Shown here piece after piece: positions 24,701 to 32,051 of a stretch of DNA of 64,000 nucleotides; the stretch's first letter is position 1, and the number at the start of each line of letters is the position of its first letter. The notes beneath the pieces are model-generated. The model saw only the letters and a program-made list of their open reading frames with translations, did not search any database and was not told the origin of the DNA. Origin of the DNA: Pseudomonas frederiksbergensis (GTDB taxonomy: Bacteria; Pseudomonadota; Gammaproteobacteria; Pseudomonadales; Pseudomonadaceae). The DNA lies in assembly GCF_035751725.1 (NCBI RefSeq), contig NZ_CP142104.1, positions 186,001 to 250,000 of the forward strand, in the 5' to 3' direction. A program made the position numbers and the translations under genes.

Positions 24701-25212
24701 GCCAGCAGCCACGCTACCGCAGGTCGGTTGAGACGGTGCTCGAACGCGAGCGGTTCCAGCGCATCGAGCGCCTGCTCGGGCTGGCCGGTAGGCTCGTGCG
24801 GTGCCGTCGGCCACTGGTCGAAGCCACATTCATCGCGCGACAAGTGGCTGACCAGCCGTGCGCCGTGCTCGACCAGTGCCCTTGTTGCATGCTGGCGCAG
24901 CGACTGGCCGTTGCCGTCGCTCGGTTCAGTGATCGCTTCCTGGATCAGCAACCGCTGCGCCCCGTCACGGAAAACCACCACCGGTTGCGGCAATGCCTGG
25001 CCCGGCACTGTTTGGAGTGCCACGCGCAGCTGAAGCTGAAAACCCGCCGCGACGGAGCATGGCGCCGTGCCGTCGTCGATCACCAGGTCGATCGCGCCAT
25101 GGCTGGCCAGTGATTGCAAATCCACGACACCATGGCCGTGTTGTTCAAGTTCCCGGGCCAGTTCGGCCAGGGCCTGGCTGTGGCCAGACACTGCGATTTC
25201 GAGGCGTCTCAT
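21787..25212 (-). CDS. mgoA: MgoA/PvfC, NRPS with adenylation, carrier and thioester-reductase domains
   Basis: The 1141-residue protein has an N-terminal region of about 170 residues without a clear family, then an adenylation domain (about 195-680). Its cores are YTSGTTGQPKG near 332, NIYGPTE, YRTGD and NGKVDRR. A carrier domain follows (about 690-760, LGGHSILLSQ with the phosphopantetheine serine near 710), then a reductase domain (about 780-1135, VTGANSFLGVHIVEALL and YNLSKWVGERIL). It would activate one amino acid and release it reductively. Homologues make leudiazen (P. syringae Mgo) or valdiazen (P. entomophila Pvf), which act as diazeniumdiolate signals. The domain order matches; whether leucine or valine is used cannot be read by eye. 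Confidence 0.92.
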   Translation of the reverse strand: MRRLEIAVSGHSQALAELARELEQHGHGVVDLQSLASHGAIDLVIDDGTAPCSVAAGFQLQLRVALQTVPGQALPQPVVVFRDGAQRLLIQEAITEPSDGNGQSLRQHATRALVEHGARLVSHLSRDECGFDQWPTAPHEPTGQPEQALDALEPLAFEHRLNRPAVAWLLAAAKVPVMHDIEQRMLDDASKPALRVEGQLIDYRTLRDSVLQLQEAITASMRGAADRPRVIGVCLPKSARLYAAILAVLGLGAAYLPLDPQHPAQRRRFILDNAKADLLLHDGDSDLGECPTPTLNVHRLPPSKPGLPASTIRRVVDADDPAVAIYTSGTTGQPKGVLLSHRNLSHFCAWYGDHVGLRRDSRALQFSTINFDASLLDILPTFIQGGLLVVPSEDQRRDPQRLEALIREERVSHAFLPPALLSVMPLEGPLGLAHLITGGDVCEPYVIERLAPQCRFHNIYGPTETTVLATTRQFSVGDNNRNLGTPIANGRVLILDEQLQPVPQGTPGELYIAGPGVGLGYLNDPALTASRYLDLTLPAGQTLRAYRTGDIGQWTDDGIELCGRRDNQVKIRGFRVEPEEIEHCLRDSQVFRQVAVGVDERRRILAFLANPVDDRPGAALHVLRQHVQDSLPSYMHPAAYIELPSLPYTSNGKVDRRALLASAGSVQTGQQGRQPQNALETQLQQLWAELLELPAEDIATDESFFNLGGHSILLSQLLLSIRQSFGRSLSINRFIEAPTLITLAKLLDGPEQSDPSTLSPQAFIDAEAELNLDPLPISQCGDVHKVIVTGANSFLGVHIVEALLAWGATEVACLVRESGGQSAAQRFAQALRENRLEHLDLSRVSVYAADITQPQLGLPDDTYQRIDSTFGALVHNAAHVNHVLDYESLAPDNVEPIFECLRLCEGRSKKIFNFVSTLSASSTLDANGQVLEQPAATTPPIYIKNGYNLSKWVGERILQRARDLGVRVNLFRPGNISFNSQTGVCQPHKNRLMLMLKGSIQLGQVPDLSLNFDLMPVDFLARFIAFHASRYQPNQAVFNLHNPEPLSWDAYVASFRDSGREFSLVSVADWQQQLARVDADNALFGVLGFYLNGFEEDIGDISLIRHDNARSGVRQMGAHYPEKSPALLRRGADYLKAIDFI

Positions 25213-25222
25213 CGGAAGGTCC

Positions 25223-26155
25223 TCATGGGGTCAGGTAATCGGCCAGGGCATCGCGCACGCAGGTTGACGCCAGCATCGAGCTGCCGCGAAAAAAACGCGT
25301 GATGTTGCCTACCAAGGGGTGAAAACGGTTGATGGGGTAAGCCAGCGCCCGGGCGTCTTCGCGCAGCGACTGGCGTGCCGATTCGTCGATGGGCAGATGG
25401 TTGATCAGCTCGAAATCGAACGCCTGTTGCAGATCACTCGCCAGGTAGTCGGCGATGAAGCCGGGCATCAATCGGGCGATTGCCTGGCGGTCCTCTTCAG
25501 GCGCGGTGCGCCAGTAAATCTGTACCAGCCGCGTCCAGAAACCCGAGTGCCGTCCTTCGTCCAGCAAATGGTCGGCCATGAGCCCCTTGATCGAGGCCTT
25601 GACCGAATCGTCCCGGGCAAAGGCTGCCACTTCGTTGGTCACGGTGTTCTCGGCGATGGCGATGCAGATCAATTCCACGGCGCTGAGCAAATGCTCCGGC
25701 GTTCGCGCCAGTGTCGCCGGGATCGCGCGGCTGAGCTCGATCTGCTGGGGCAACGGGATCGGTGAAATGCCGGTCATGTCGATGGTTTGCTGCATGAAGT
25801 CCATCGCCACCAATGCGTGGTAATCCTCGTCCACCACCACGGTCATCGCGTCGTAGCGACAGGCGAACGGAAACTCGATGCCAAAGCGGTTCTTGGCGAT
25901 GCGTCGGGCGGTGTGATCCACCAGCTCGGTTTCGAAAATCACCACGTCATTGATGAACTTGTAGAGACTTTGCACCAAGACAAAATCACGCAGTTGCGGG
26001 CAATGGGTCAGGAAGGTCTGGCTATGCACCATGGGTTGGCGACTCATGGGGAAGATCAGCTTGTCGTCATCCTCGACCCGGCGTCGTGGCCGGGTGCGGA
26101 TCGTTGCACGGCTTTCCCAGGCGTCGGCGAAGGATTGGTACTGAATGGCATTCAT
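25223..26155 (-). CDS. mgoC: MgoC/PvfB, di-iron N-oxygenase (AurF-like)
   Basis: The ATG at 26155 overlaps the mgoB stop by 4 bases (ATGA); the longer open frame runs through mgoB and is rejected. The 310-residue protein belongs to the p-aminobenzoate N-oxygenase-like di-iron family. The candidate ligand clusters are [13 protein letters not shown] and [11 protein letters not shown], in the second half of a helical bundle. It is expected to oxidise the nitrogen of the amino-acid-derived substrate, the chemistry needed for an N-N(O) diazeniumdiolate. It lies 10 bases before mgoA. Confidence 0.88.
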   Translation of the reverse strand: MNAIQYQSFADAWESRATIRTRPRRRVEDDDKLIFPMSRQPMVHSQTFLTHCPQLRDFVLVQSLYKFINDVVIFETELVDHTARRIAKNRFGIEFPFACRYDAMTVVVDEDYHALVAMDFMQQTIDMTGISPIPLPQQIELSRAIPATLARTPEHLLSAVELICIAIAENTVTNEVAAFARDDSVKASIKGLMADHLLDEGRHSGFWTRLVQIYWRTAPEEDRQAIARLMPGFIADYLASDLQQAFDFELINHLPIDESARQSLREDARALAYPINRFHPLVGNITRFFRGSSMLASTCVRDALADYLTP

Positions 26156-26928
26156 GGCGTCACCTGCGCAACCTGCTGGGTCATGCTCAGGCGCAGGCCA
26201 TCCCACAATGCTGTGCGGCTGTGGACGGCGGCGAGAGCGGCGGCGAGGACTTCGCGCTCGCGCTGCGGGTCGCCATCGATCAGCCGCGCCAGCAGTTTCT
26301 CCGCTGCCGGGCCATGGTCTTCGGAGTCCACCTCGATATGGCGCTGCAGGTAGTAACGAAACGTCGGCGCCTGATCCAGGCCAATGCCCCAAGCGTCCAG
26401 CATGCGTTGGAACATCTGCGGGATGACGCTTTCGCGACCGTGCACGAAGGCGGCGGCCACGCTGTGGGCCGGGGCGTGCAGGGCGGTGTGCAGGGTCTGG
26501 CGCACGAAGCGCGCCGCTGCCGGTTCTACCTCGACGCTGTCCAGCGCCGTTTCGGGGCTGACGCCTTCTTGCTGCAGCGCGATGAATTGCTCAATCGCCT
26601 GTGTATTCGCACCGACTTCGCGCATGGCGTCCAGGTACAGTTCGAAGTGGCTGCAGTAGCCGGCACCGGGACGGTCGTCGGATTCCTCGCCCAGGACGAT
26701 TTCGTTGATCAGACGCGCAGCATGGGGATCGGCGGGTGGCAGCCATGGCAGTTGAACGCAGGTCAGTTCCCGTTGCAGGCGCTTGGTCAGGGACATGAAA
26801 TCCCACACGGCAAAAACGTGGCTTTCCATAAAGCGGCGCAACAAGTCGATTGATGTTATTTCAGAAAAAACCGGGTGTTCGCCAAGTTCGTGCTTTTTCA
26901 GAGATAGTTGTTCTTTGGTTGGCTGCAT
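26152..26928 (-). CDS. mgoB: MgoB/PvfA, haem-oxygenase-like (DUF3050-type) oxidase
   Basis: The 258-residue protein is an all-helical haem-oxygenase-like fold of the DUF3050 type. It carries [18 protein letters not shown] near 35, a cluster of acidic and histidine residues (HFELYLDAM near 93) and [11 protein letters not shown] near 192, the pattern of haem-oxygenase-like di-iron oxidases. GAGGAC lies 8 bases before the ATG. It opens the mgoBCAD operon and is expected to act with MgoC in forming the N-oxidised signal. The exact division of labour between the two oxidases is not visible in sequence. Confidence 0.88.
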   Translation of the reverse strand: MQPTKEQLSLKKHELGEHPVFSEITSIDLLRRFMESHVFAVWDFMSLTKRLQRELTCVQLPWLPPADPHAARLINEIVLGEESDDRPGAGYCSHFELYLDAMREVGANTQAIEQFIALQQEGVSPETALDSVEVEPAAARFVRQTLHTALHAPAHSVAAAFVHGRESVIPQMFQRMLDAWGIGLDQAPTFRYYLQRHIEVDSEDHGPAAEKLLARLIDGDPQREREVLAAALAAVHSRTALWDGLRLSMTQQVAQVTP

Positions 26929-27618
26929 TTGAACGTCCTCATCAATGTTGTTTATCCGGAAGTTGCTCGCCTGTTTTTGTCAGGGCGAGCGAGTGCCTGA
27001 ACCGGAATCCATGTTCTCTTGGAACTTCGATCTGATACTTGCTTATGGCTGTGTTGCTTGAGGCCTGGGCCTTTCGTGCTGCTTGTAGGCGGTCGAAGGC
27101 AACGCGGCGAGTAAAAAATTAGTACATGTATCAAAGGCTCTGCAAGTTATTTTTTTATTATTTAAAGTTGCTGTTTTATTGGGCGCGAAGAGGCTGAATA
27201 AAACTTTTATATATAAGTTTTATTGGCGCGAAGTTGCCCCTTCCGATTTATAACGATCAGAATCGAATGGTTCGAGTGAATGCCTCACTCGGAGCACTTC
27301 AGGGATTGGCGGAATAGGAAGTTAGGGTTTTATGGGCGGAATCCCGGTCGGACCTCCAGGTCATCCCGCCAGTTGTGCGGCGCTCCTTGCGTAGTGGCTT
27401 CGATTCGCCTGGCTATCGCCGGGCGCTGACTTCTTCAGGTCTGTTTTTGAACCGATAAACGCAAGAGTGAGCCCAAATCGATAGCAGTTCCATTGAACTG
27501 ATGCAGGGACGAATCGCGACCGCGGCCGGGCCGCGTCCAGTGGGCGATTCGGGATGTGGATACGTGTGTAAGAAAGTACTACGCCGGCCAAGTGGCCGGC
27601 GCGGGGGCTGGGGCTCGC
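26929..27618 (-). promoter_or_regulatory. Upstream region of the mgo operon with repeats and palindromes
   Basis: This 690-base gap has no supported gene. It is AT-rich at 27110-27260. It holds a perfect palindrome AATAAAACTT...AAGTTTTATT (27197-27224) and two copies of TTTTATTGG(G)CGCGAAG (27174-27190 and 27218-27233), set 44 bases apart. It also has a hairpin CGAGTG...CACTCG (27273-27291) and a hairpin GCCGGCCA-AG-TGGCCGGC (27583-27600) that may end the gntR transcript. The repeats are good candidates for regulator binding at the mgo promoter. Confidence 0.45.
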
Positions 27619-28299
27619 CTAGCGTTCGAGGTGGCGACGCATGGTGACGGAGGCTTTTTCCAGATGCTCTTCGAGCAGATGCACCGCTTGAGCGACGTCT
27701 TTGGCTGCCGCGGCGGCGAGCATCGCGCGGTGATCATCCTGGGTGAGCTTGCCCAGGCCCATGGATGACAGGTGAAAGCGCAGGAAGCGTTCCTCTTCGT
27801 TGAGTTCGCGCTCGACCAGGTCAAGCAGCTTGGCATTGGGCGCCTTGTGGTAGAGCGACATGTGGAAAAGGCGGTTGAGCCTGGCGATCTCGGCATAGTT
27901 GGTCTGCCCTTCGAGTTGCTCGATGTATTGGGCGGCCAAGGCCAGGTCATTGTCGTCAAGCAGCGGAATGGACAGGCGCAGGGCAAAGCCTTCCAGGACC
28001 GAACGCAGCGCATAGGTTTCGACCGCACTGCTGGTGATCAGCGGGGCTACCACCGCCCCCTTGTGCTGGACCACGTCGAGCAAAGATTGTGCTTCGAGCT
28101 GGCGCAACGCTTCGCGTACCGGCATGCGGCTGACCCCGAACAGGTCGGCCAGTTCCTGCTGGCGCAACGCAGTGCCGCTGGGCAGGCGGCCGTCGAGAAT
28201 CGCTTCGCGCAACGAGCTTTCAATGATTGCGCGGGCCTGGGCAGCGGGAATGGGTCCGTTGACCTGGATGGTGCTTAACGGTTTGGGCTTCTGTGTCAC
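27619..28299 (-). CDS. GntR-family (FadR/FCD subfamily) transcriptional regulator
   Basis: I chose a GTG start at 28299 (AGGTG 8 bases upstream), giving 226 residues. An ATG at 28371 would add 24 residues that do not look protein-like. The N-terminal winged helix (about 20-85: LREAILDGRLPSGTALRQQE, LADLFGVSRMPVREALRQLE) is followed by an all-helical FCD effector domain (about 95-220). FCD domains bind metal and small carboxylic acids. It is divergent from lapG and downstream of the mgo control region, but nothing shows that it controls either. Confidence 0.82.
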   Translation of the reverse strand: MTQKPKPLSTIQVNGPIPAAQARAIIESSLREAILDGRLPSGTALRQQELADLFGVSRMPVREALRQLEAQSLLDVVQHKGAVVAPLITSSAVETYALRSVLEGFALRLSIPLLDDNDLALAAQYIEQLEGQTNYAEIARLNRLFHMSLYHKAPNAKLLDLVERELNEEERFLRFHLSSMGLGKLTQDDHRAMLAAAAAKDVAQAVHLLEEHLEKASVTMRRHLER

Positions 28300-28412
28300 G
28301 ACAACACCTGACTGGTAGTAACGAATAATTGGATCCAAGCCAACATTAGTTACAGATTGCCAAGCCGTCAAAATTCGCGGCGCCGGTTCCTGAACTAAAG
28401 TTTAGTCTGCTT

Positions 28413-29189
28413 GTGGTGATTGCAACCTGCCATTGTCTTTTGCCGGTCCAGGCTTCACCATCCAACGAATTTCCAACGGCCCTTTTCGGACGTATTCCCT
28501 TGGCTGCACCTTCCCCGGTCCTCAGGTCCTTGCGCTGGCTGTGTTCGGCATTGCTGCTGGCCGGCCTGATGCTGGGCGGGCTGCGGGCCGACTGGGACTT
28601 TGCGCAGATCAGCCGGCGGGCGCAAGCGTTATATGGGCCGCTGGGCGAAGGGCAGCAACGAATCGATGCGTGGCAGCAATTGCTGGCAACCCAGAAGCAG
28701 ATCCCGGAGCTGGCACAGCTCAAGGTGGTGAACCTGTTCTTCAACAAACAGGTGCGCTATGTGGAAGATATCGACTTGTGGCGTGAGGTCGACTATTGGG
28801 AAACCCCGATCCAGGCCCTGTGGAAGGGCGCTGGCGATTGTGAAGACTACGCCATCGCCAAGTATTTCAGCCTGCGTCACCTCGGGGTGTCCAGTGACAA
28901 GCTGCGCATCACCTACGTCAAGGCCCTGCGGCAGAACCGGGCGCACATGGTGTTGACGTATTACGCCACTCCCGATGCCATGCCGCTGGTCCTCGACAGC
29001 CTGATCGACGGCATCCAGCCCGCCAGCCAGCGAACCGACTTGCTGCCGGTCTACTCTTTCAACGCCGAAGGACTTTGGCTGTCAGGCAAGGGCAACAAGA
29101 AAGTGGGCGACACCAAGCGCCTGTCCCGGTGGCAGGATGTGTTGAAGAAAATGCAGGCCGAAGGTTTTCCGGTCGAGACGACTAACTAG
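28413..29189 (+). CDS. lapG: LapG periplasmic cysteine protease
   Basis: The protein (258 residues from the ATG at 28413; the start may lie some codons further in) has an N-terminal hydrophobic signal segment (about 38-58). It is a bacterial transglutaminase-like cysteine proteinase. The catalytic triad can be placed at C143 (GDCEDYA), H178 (NRAHMVL) and D195 (VLDSLID); acidic residues around the cysteine form the calcium site. LapG cleaves the N-terminus of LapA at a TAAG site and frees the adhesin, ending biofilm attachment. It is 14 bases before lapD, whose product sequesters it when c-di-GMP is high. Confidence 0.95.
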   Translation: MVIATCHCLLPVQASPSNEFPTALFGRIPLAAPSPVLRSLRWLCSALLLAGLMLGGLRADWDFAQISRRAQALYGPLGEGQQRIDAWQQLLATQKQIPELAQLKVVNLFFNKQVRYVEDIDLWREVDYWETPIQALWKGAGDCEDYAIAKYFSLRHLGVSSDKLRITYVKALRQNRAHMVLTYYATPDAMPLVLDSLIDGIQPASQRTDLLPVYSFNAEGLWLSGKGNKKVGDTKRLSRWQDVLKKMQAEGFPVETTN

Positions 29190-29203
29190 GAGCGCGCGCT
29201 CAG

Positions 29204-31150
29204 ATGTCCTTGTTCAAACAGCTGTTGATCGCTATCTGTCTGTTCCTGGTGGTTGCCTTCAGCGGCAGCTTCATGGTCAGCCTGGAGAGCTCGCGGACCC
29301 AGTACGTCAATCAGCTGCGTTCCCATGCCCAGGACGCGGCCACGGCGCTGGCGCTGTCATTGACGCCGAACATCGATGACCCGGCGATGGTCGAGCTGAT
29401 GGTCAGCTCGATCTTCGACAGCGGCTACTACGCAAGCATCCGCGTGGTCGATGTGACGACCGATAAAACCCTGGTCGAGCGCACCGGCACCCCTGATGCG
29501 GGCAATGTACCGCAGTGGTTCATCAAGCTCATCGGCCTGGAGCCCGCCGGCGGGGATGCGATCGTCAGCCGCGGTTGGGAGCAGGCGGCGCGGGTCGAAG
29601 TGGTCAGTCACCCGATGTTCGCCCTCGCCAAGCTCTGGCAAAGCGCGTTGGGCAGCCTGGGCTGGCTGTTGCTGTGCGGCGCCGTGAGCGCGGTGCTGGG
29701 CGCCTTGCTGCTGCGTCGCCAACTCAAGCCCCTGGATTACATGGTGCATCAGTCCCATGCCATCGCCCGACGTGAATTCCTGAGTCTGCCGGAGTTGCCA
29801 CGCACGCCTGAACTGCGGCGCGTGGTGCAGGCGATGAACCAGATGGTCGAGAAGCTCAAGGCGCTGTTCCAGGAGCAGGCTGAGCGCAGTGAGAAATTGC
29901 GGGTGGAGTCCTACCAGGACAACCTTACGGGGCTGGCCAACCGGCGCTATTTCGAGATGCAGTTGCATGCCCGGGTGAGCAACCCGGAGCAGGCCAGTTC
30001 CGGTTACCTGTTGTTGCTGCGGGTCAGGGACCTCGCCGGTCTGAACCAGCGGCTGGGCGGGCAGCGCACCGACCAATTGCTCAAGGCCGTGGGCGAGCAG
30101 CTGTCGCGTGAATGTGCCCGGTATCCCGAAACCCACAATCTGGTGACGCGTATTCGTGGCGGCGAGTTTGCCGTGCTGGCACCTGGGCTGGTGCGCGAGG
30201 AAGCGCTGCAATTGGCACAGAATCTGGAAGGCGCGTTGGCGAGCTTGCACGCCACTGGCGCGACCGATGTGGCATCGGTGGCGTCCATCGGGCTTGCTCC
30301 GTTCGTGCATGGCGACTCGCCGCAAGCGGTGCTCCAGCTCGGCGACCAGGCGCTGGCCCAGGCCGAAAGCCAGGGCGAACCGGGCTGGGCCTGCCTGGAA
30401 CACAGCGCGTCAGCCAGCGTGGGCGATGATCATCATGCTTGGCACAACCTGCTCGACCGGGCCCTGAGCGATCAAGGCTTCGAACTGTACTTCCAGCCGG
30501 TGGTGGCCGCCCAGGACACCCAAGTCGTGCTGCACTACAAAGTGCTTTCGCGGTTGCTTGACGAGCAGGGCCAGACCATTCCCGCCGGACGATTCCTGCC
30601 GTGGCTTGAGCGCTTCGGCTGGACGTCGCGCCTGGACCGCTTGATGCTCGAACAGGTGCTCAAGCAGATGGCCGGGCATGAACAGTCCCTGGCGCTCAAC
30701 CTGTCATCCGCGACCCTGGCTGATCCCCAGGCGTTGAACAAGGTCTTTGAAATCCTGCGGGCCCACTCAAACCTTGGGTCGCGCCTGACGTTGGAGATCG
30801 GTGAAGAACAACTGCCCGAGCAAGCGGTGCTGGAGCAGTTGACCCGGCAGTTGCGCGAGCTTGGCTTCTCCCTGAGCCTGCAGCGTTTTGGCGGGCGATT
30901 CAGCATGATTGGTAATTTGTCGCGGCTGGGGTTGGCTTACCTGAAGATCGATGGCAGCTACATCCGGGCCATTGATCAGGAGAGCGATAAGCGGCTGTTC
31001 ATCGAGGCGATTCAGCGTGCTGCTCACAGTATCGACCTGCCGTTGATTGCCGAGCGGGTGGAGACGGAAGGGGAGTTGGCGGTGATTCGTGAGATGGGGT
31101 TGTTTGGGGTGCAGGGGCAGTTGGTTGGGGAGCCTCGGCGTTGGGGGTGA
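29204..31150 (+). CDS. lapD: LapD c-di-GMP receptor controlling LapG
   Basis: The 648-residue inner-membrane protein has a membrane segment (about 5-23), a periplasmic output domain (about 24-150), a second membrane segment (about 152-172) and HAMP (about 172-225). A degenerate GGDEF domain (about 230-400; RIRGGEF near 315 in place of GGDEF) and a degenerate EAL domain (about 410-645; KVL near 446 in place of EAL) follow. The loss of catalytic motifs fits a receptor that binds c-di-GMP through the EAL domain and holds LapG by its periplasmic domain. It is encoded directly after lapG. Confidence 0.95.
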   Translation: MSLFKQLLIAICLFLVVAFSGSFMVSLESSRTQYVNQLRSHAQDAATALALSLTPNIDDPAMVELMVSSIFDSGYYASIRVVDVTTDKTLVERTGTPDAGNVPQWFIKLIGLEPAGGDAIVSRGWEQAARVEVVSHPMFALAKLWQSALGSLGWLLLCGAVSAVLGALLLRRQLKPLDYMVHQSHAIARREFLSLPELPRTPELRRVVQAMNQMVEKLKALFQEQAERSEKLRVESYQDNLTGLANRRYFEMQLHARVSNPEQASSGYLLLLRVRDLAGLNQRLGGQRTDQLLKAVGEQLSRECARYPETHNLVTRIRGGEFAVLAPGLVREEALQLAQNLEGALASLHATGATDVASVASIGLAPFVHGDSPQAVLQLGDQALAQAESQGEPGWACLEHSASASVGDDHHAWHNLLDRALSDQGFELYFQPVVAAQDTQVVLHYKVLSRLLDEQGQTIPAGRFLPWLERFGWTSRLDRLMLEQVLKQMAGHEQSLALNLSSATLADPQALNKVFEILRAHSNLGSRLTLEIGEEQLPEQAVLEQLTRQLRELGFSLSLQRFGGRFSMIGNLSRLGLAYLKIDGSYIRAIDQESDKRLFIEAIQRAAHSIDLPLIAERVETEGELAVIREMGLFGVQGQLVGEPRRWG

Positions 31151-31189
31151 TGGTTGTTGGTTAGGTTTTTGACCGGGTACATATCCGTT

Positions 31190-31460
31190 GCTTCGGTCAC
31201 GGCGGCTTGGGGTTTCGCCCTTACGGCGACTCACTTTTTTCAGACGCCAAAAAAAGTAAGCAAAAAAGGCTTGCCCCACCACTCGGTGCCTCGCCTAGGC
31301 TCGGCATGCCCTCTCTCCGGCATTGCTCCGTGGGCCCGCCGCGAAGGGCCGTCCATGGCCCAGCGCGGCTATCCCGGCATCCATGCCGGGATGCCTACTG
31401 CGCAATGCCTGCGTTCGGCCATTGTGGTTAACGGGGCCCCCAGATCAAAAGCTGGACGAG
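31190..31460. repeat. Dispersed Pseudomonas intergenic repeat
   Basis: The block runs through GGGTTTCGCCCTTACGGCGA, an A-rich centre with AAAAAGTAAGCAAAAAA, CTTGCCCCACCACTCGG, CCTCGCCTAGGCTCGGC and ATCCCGGCAT-CC-ATGCCGGGAT (31371-31392). I recognise it as a repeat found many times in Pseudomonas genomes, often mis-called as genes. It fills the gap 31151-31595 between lapD and the next gene, together with a REP-like fragment at 31503-31537. Its function is unknown. Confidence 0.6.
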
Positions 31461-31595
31461 GCGGCCTGAAGCCGACCTGTTTCCTTGGTGATCGCGGTTC
31501 TCCCCTGGGGAGCAAGCCTGCTCGCGAAGGCGTCAGTCCAGACACCAAAAGTTTGTGGCGAGGGCGCCGTGTACTGCCTGGAGCGACGTGGCAGC

Positions 31596-31934
31596 CTAGA
31601 TCAACCCCTTCTCATCATCATCGATCAACCGGCTCAGCCCACCCAAGGCTTCACGGGCCTGGTTGCGGTCCATCAGCTTGGCCTGGGCCGCGGCTGGCAG
31701 ATCGGTGACGCGGATGACGCCTTTGGTGGTCAGCACCTGGATCAAGTCGTCGAGTACCCGGATCATCTCCAGGTCGCTCTGCTTGAGCTGCTTGAGGCTG
31801 TTTTCCACCGCCTGGTTGGCGAACCAGTCCTGGATCTCGTGGTTGTCGGCCGGCAAGGTTTCGGTGGCCTCGGCGTAAGCAGTGGCCTCTACGCGCACCA
31901 GCAGGCCTTGTGCATCGCGTTGCACATAAAACAT
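31596..31934 (-). CDS. Conserved Pseudomonas protein of unknown function
   Basis: The 112-residue protein starts MFYVQRDAQGLLVRVEATAY and is followed by a helical region (HEIQDWFANQAVENSLKQLK, QSDLEMIRVLDDLIQVLTTK) and a basic-acidic C-terminus. Homologues are often labelled tryptophan synthase beta subunit-like, which the sequence does not support: it is far too short and has no PLP lysine motif. GAGGG precedes the ATG. It lies downstream of lapA on the same strand. A role in the lap system is possible but not shown. Confidence 0.7.
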   Translation of the reverse strand: MFYVQRDAQGLLVRVEATAYAEATETLPADNHEIQDWFANQAVENSLKQLKQSDLEMIRVLDDLIQVLTTKGVIRVTDLPAAAQAKLMDRNQAREALGGLSRLIDDDEKGLI

Positions 31935-32005
31935 CGGGCATCCCTCGTGTATGAAGCGGCGTCATGCTGGGCAGCATAGCCAACTTAGGGGGAGTATGAA
32001 CACTT

Positions 32006-32039
32006 ACCGTGGCGAGGGAGCAAGCTCCCTCGCCACGGT
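32006..32039. repeat. Perfect REP palindrome after lapA
   Basis: ACCGTGGCGAGGGAGC-AA-GCTCCCTCGCCACGGT has perfect 16-base arms, 12 bases after the lapA stop. It is the cleanest REP copy in the window and probably ends or protects the lapA transcript. Confidence 0.8.
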
Positions 32040-32051
32040 TTTGTGTCAGCT

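Noticed and set aside
27361..27591. A short minus-strand frame between the mgo and gntR genes.
   Set aside because: Its 76-residue translation has no family, no ribosome site and lies in a repeat-rich control region.
29204..31150. LapD as an active diguanylate cyclase or phosphodiesterase.
   Set aside because: The GGDEF and EAL signatures are replaced by RGGEF and KVL, as in LapD receptors.
31596..31934. Annotation of the 112-residue protein as tryptophan synthase beta subunit.
   Set aside because: It is about a quarter of the enzyme's length and lacks PLP-binding and catalytic motifs; that label is a propagated error.
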